64,000 nucleotides of DNA from Lates calcarifer. Lineage: Eukaryota > Chordata > Actinopteri > Centropomidae. Position numbers and translations under genes: made by a program. The notes under the pieces are model-generated. The model searched no databases. It worked only from the letters and a program-made list of their open reading frames with translations, and was not told the origin of the DNA. The DNA lies in NCBI RefSeq assembly GCF_001640805.2, contig NC_066837.1, forward strand, positions 23,211,804-23,275,803, written 5' to 3'. The number at the start of each line of letters is the position of its first letter. The first letter of the stretch is position 1. Shown piece by piece: positions 61,501 through 64,000 of the stretch.

Positions 61501-61990
61501 ATGAAACGATGTGTGTTCTTGATGTGGGGATGAAAAAAGAAGGAGAGGAATCAAAGGCTGCAGCCCGCTGTGAGGTCAGGGGATCGGGAGCTGGATCATC
61601 TCTGCTGTGGCAGAGTGTCGATTTTCGCCCCCAGTTCTAACCTCGGGCCTTGACTCCTCCGCTCATATCCATCTCTTTAATCTTAGGAAGCTCCACCTAA
61701 CGAGCTACATAGTTCATTGAGTCAAGGAACAATGGGTGCCTCTGCACTCCATTGTCCCTCCATGACCATCAGGCGTTGTTCTGTACATTTATGATCAATG
61801 CTTTGTCCCATTATCGCCATGTGTTTTTGTATTTTCTGCCTCGTTCTGTAATTACTTGACAAAACATGATTATGGTCTTTAAAAAAGCATTTCCTGTTGA
61901 CTTCTCCAGGGCCAGTTGTTGTCTGTCCAGTGGTCACGTTTGCCCTGTAATCGCCACCGGCTGCTTGAACCCTGCTCCCAGCCAATGAGG
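58540..61990. other. Downstream intergenic region, block 6
   Basis: No gene is recognised. It has AT-rich DNA at 58540-59160, purine-rich sequence near 59800-59850, a GTT repeat at about 60931-60947, and mixed unique sequence with GC-rich parts at 60350-60760 and 60950-61200. Confidence 0.5.
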
Positions 61991-62260
61991 TTCCTTGACG
62001 CTGCCAACGCAGCCCATAAATAAATTACCAAAATGGCCCGTGGTGCTGTCATACTTCTTAACTGAGCAAAGCACTTGTAATTAAATTCACACAGATATGC
62101 TGAAATAAACCCACCCCGGATTCAAAACACTCCAGCCTGGAAGGGTGTTATACTGTACGCAATTCATAGCCAGCCATAAATCCTGACAAAACTATACACT
62201 CGTAAAGGCGATATAAATGGCTGCAGACACATATGCTCACAAGAAGCCAGAGTCCTGTAA
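61990..62260. promoter_or_regulatory. Candidate regulatory block
   Basis: It contains CATAAATAAATTACC, TTGTAATTAAATTCACACAG and ATTCATAGCCAGCCATAAAT in unique-looking sequence. Composition-based inference only. Confidence 0.22.
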
Positions 62261-62739
62261 GTAATTTGTCGTGGAATCCTTTCATTTGCTAACTATCTGT
62301 TTGTCGCTCGGACTATTTTGGATGAGGCTTAAACACAGTTGGGTCGGCGGTGAGACCTCAGCTATGGGTGTTGATGAGAAGGCAATGAGGAGCAAATGTC
62401 CAAATGTGCCCGAGCCTGGACACTGAACTGCTAAGAATCATCTGAGGGAATTATCTCAAGATGGATGACTGCAGTGTTCACTGTAATTATTATTCTCAAG
62501 CTAAACATTTTCTACTCAATACGGTGAAAACATTTGATACAAACAGTTTGAAACCCATTCTATGGAGATGCCTGTATCATCATAACCTAATGTTTATTGC
62601 AAAATGCAGTACAATTAGAGGTGTTCATTACTGCTTCTTTCCATTTGCACCCCTTATCAACTAGAAATCCGTACTTTCTCAATGAAACACAAATCTCTTC
62701 TCTTTTCGATTACACTTAAAGCAGATACAAAGTGCATAT

Positions 62740-62900
62740 TCTTGGCTATTTTCTCTTTAGTGCAGTCCTCATCACACTGGCTGAGAGGGAGAATAGCCAG
62801 TGCCCGTGTGAGGGATAATTTGTACCTTCTCAATGAATGAGGAGACAGGCAAATTACTGGCTGAATAAGGACTGCCTGTGGATCCCACTGTCAGAAAGAG
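62740..62900. promoter_or_regulatory. Candidate regulatory block with a short hairpin
   Basis: CACTGGCT and AGCCAGTG form an 8-bp inverted repeat around GAGAGGGAGAAT. GGATAATTTGTACC and GGCAAATTACTGGC follow. Unique-looking, no ORF. Confidence 0.22.
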
Positions 62901-64000
62901 AGAGGAGGGCAGAGAAGGAGAGTGTAATTATCAACTAGCAAAGTGCATTCATATCCTATCACAAAAGGATTGGGATGTGGGTGGAAGAGAGAAAGAGAGC
63001 AAGAGAGAGTGAAGGAGGTTGAAAAATGGAGAGAGATATGGAGAGGGGGAGGGACGCTGAGTGAAGGACTCCTGGCCAAATGGATGCAAGGCCGTAAACA
63101 GGGTTAAAAACAGCCTGGCTCCATGAATGCAGACACATTAAGACCTTTTAGACCCAGCGCACAAGCACCTCTTTGGAGTTAAAGACGAAAAGGGCTGGGC
63201 AAGGAGATGGAAGAAGATGAGGACAGGCAGGCAGGCAGGAGAGGGGGAGAGAAAGGTAGTGGGTTGTGGGCTTACAATCACAAGCACCCATTTTTAATTT
63301 GAATAGACCCACATACGTTATAAGGACGGTGGGTTAGAGGGAGATTTTTTTCCCCCCTCGGCTTTTTCCTTTTTGGTAGCTGACATCGCAGAACAAAGCT
63401 AGTCTATTAGTGACCCTGGACTTTATTGACAAGCCTGCCATTACCCATACTTCCTGGGGTCTGCCGGGTCAGGGGTCACAGACGGACGGCTTGAGGGGGG
63501 CTGGTGAAGGGTCTGGGGAACACATTAAGAGAGCAGGGACACCTGTAGGGTCGCATCCAGTTCAGAACGTGACCATGAACAAGAGTAAAACCTTTTGAGA
63601 GGGAGCAGACAATGCAGGCCTAGTCTCTAACAACTCCTCCACTCTCCTCCTCCTCCTCTCAAGCTTTCTTCCGTCTACCACACATGGCTCTGTAATGATG
63701 CACTGACTGTGGCCACAGAGGTAGAAAATGCGTGTACAATTTAAAATGTGTATGTGCATCTCTGTGCTTTTGCATTTGTGTGTGCTTGCGTGGGTGTGAG
63801 ATTGTTAAGAAGGTCACAGGCTTGCGAATTGGTATAAAGTTCTATAAAACGTCAGGAAATAAAAATCCCAAGAAATGTCAGTTTGTGTTGAGGCAGAGCG
63901 GGGTGAGTGTCTGGTCACAGATAATCCCGAAAACACTTTCATTCACTCTGATTTTCACACAATCAATCATGGCATTTATGCTGGACTGTCGTCAATCAAA
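62900..64000. other. Downstream intergenic region, right end
   Basis: Purine-rich DNA (62980-63055, 63215-63260), a short TCC repeat near 63640 and ordinary unique sequence to the window edge. No gene is recognised. Confidence 0.55.

Noticed and set aside
1..64000. CRISPR arrays, operons, phage or toxin-antitoxin systems
   Set aside because: The sequence is vertebrate. The regular repeats are microsatellites without spacers, and no prokaryote-type genes are present.

Overview
The window looks like a piece of a teleost fish genome, probably a spiny-rayed (percomorph-type) fish. It is AT-rich non-coding DNA with very many CA/TG and other microsatellites, a broken Tc1-like DNA transposon, a tRNA-derived SINE and several fish-type interspersed repeats. 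It carries only one recognisable protein-coding segment. Microbial operons, phage, CRISPR arrays and complete RNA genes are not visible.

The coding segment (13867-15848, + strand) is the large last coding exon of a bcl11a gene, which encodes a C2H2 zinc-finger transcriptional repressor. The exon encodes the first internal finger, the central finger pair, a 30-glutamate run and the C-terminal three-finger cluster, and ends in the BCL11A-type C terminus NDIKTE. It opens behind a strong polypyrimidine tract and a 3' splice site. Everything from 1 to 13866 is therefore most simply the intron before that exon. The earlier exons were looked for and not seen. Teleosts carry two bcl11a ohnologs and I cannot tell which one this is.

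From 15849 to about 18.5 or 19.35 kb lies a long AT-rich 3'UTR with two candidate poly(A) signals and two adjacent guanine-quadruplex motifs on the sense strand. From about 19.4 kb to 64 kb I find no second gene. This fits the gene-poor, regulatory-rich surroundings known for BCL11A in vertebrates. The stretch contains simple repeats, long pyrimidine-rich tracts, transposon relics and several blocks of unique-looking sequence rich in homeodomain-type ATTA cores. These blocks are candidate conserved non-coding enhancers, but that is inference without any alignment.

The most notable observations are: loss of a block between the acidic run and the C-terminal part of the protein that I expect in BCL11A; a retained GTGAGT donor inside zinc finger 4 that could make an L-like isoform; the quadruplex pair in the 3'UTR; a perfect 23-bp inverted repeat at 43.1 kb; and a three-copy unnamed repeat family with an ATGATGTCAT core.
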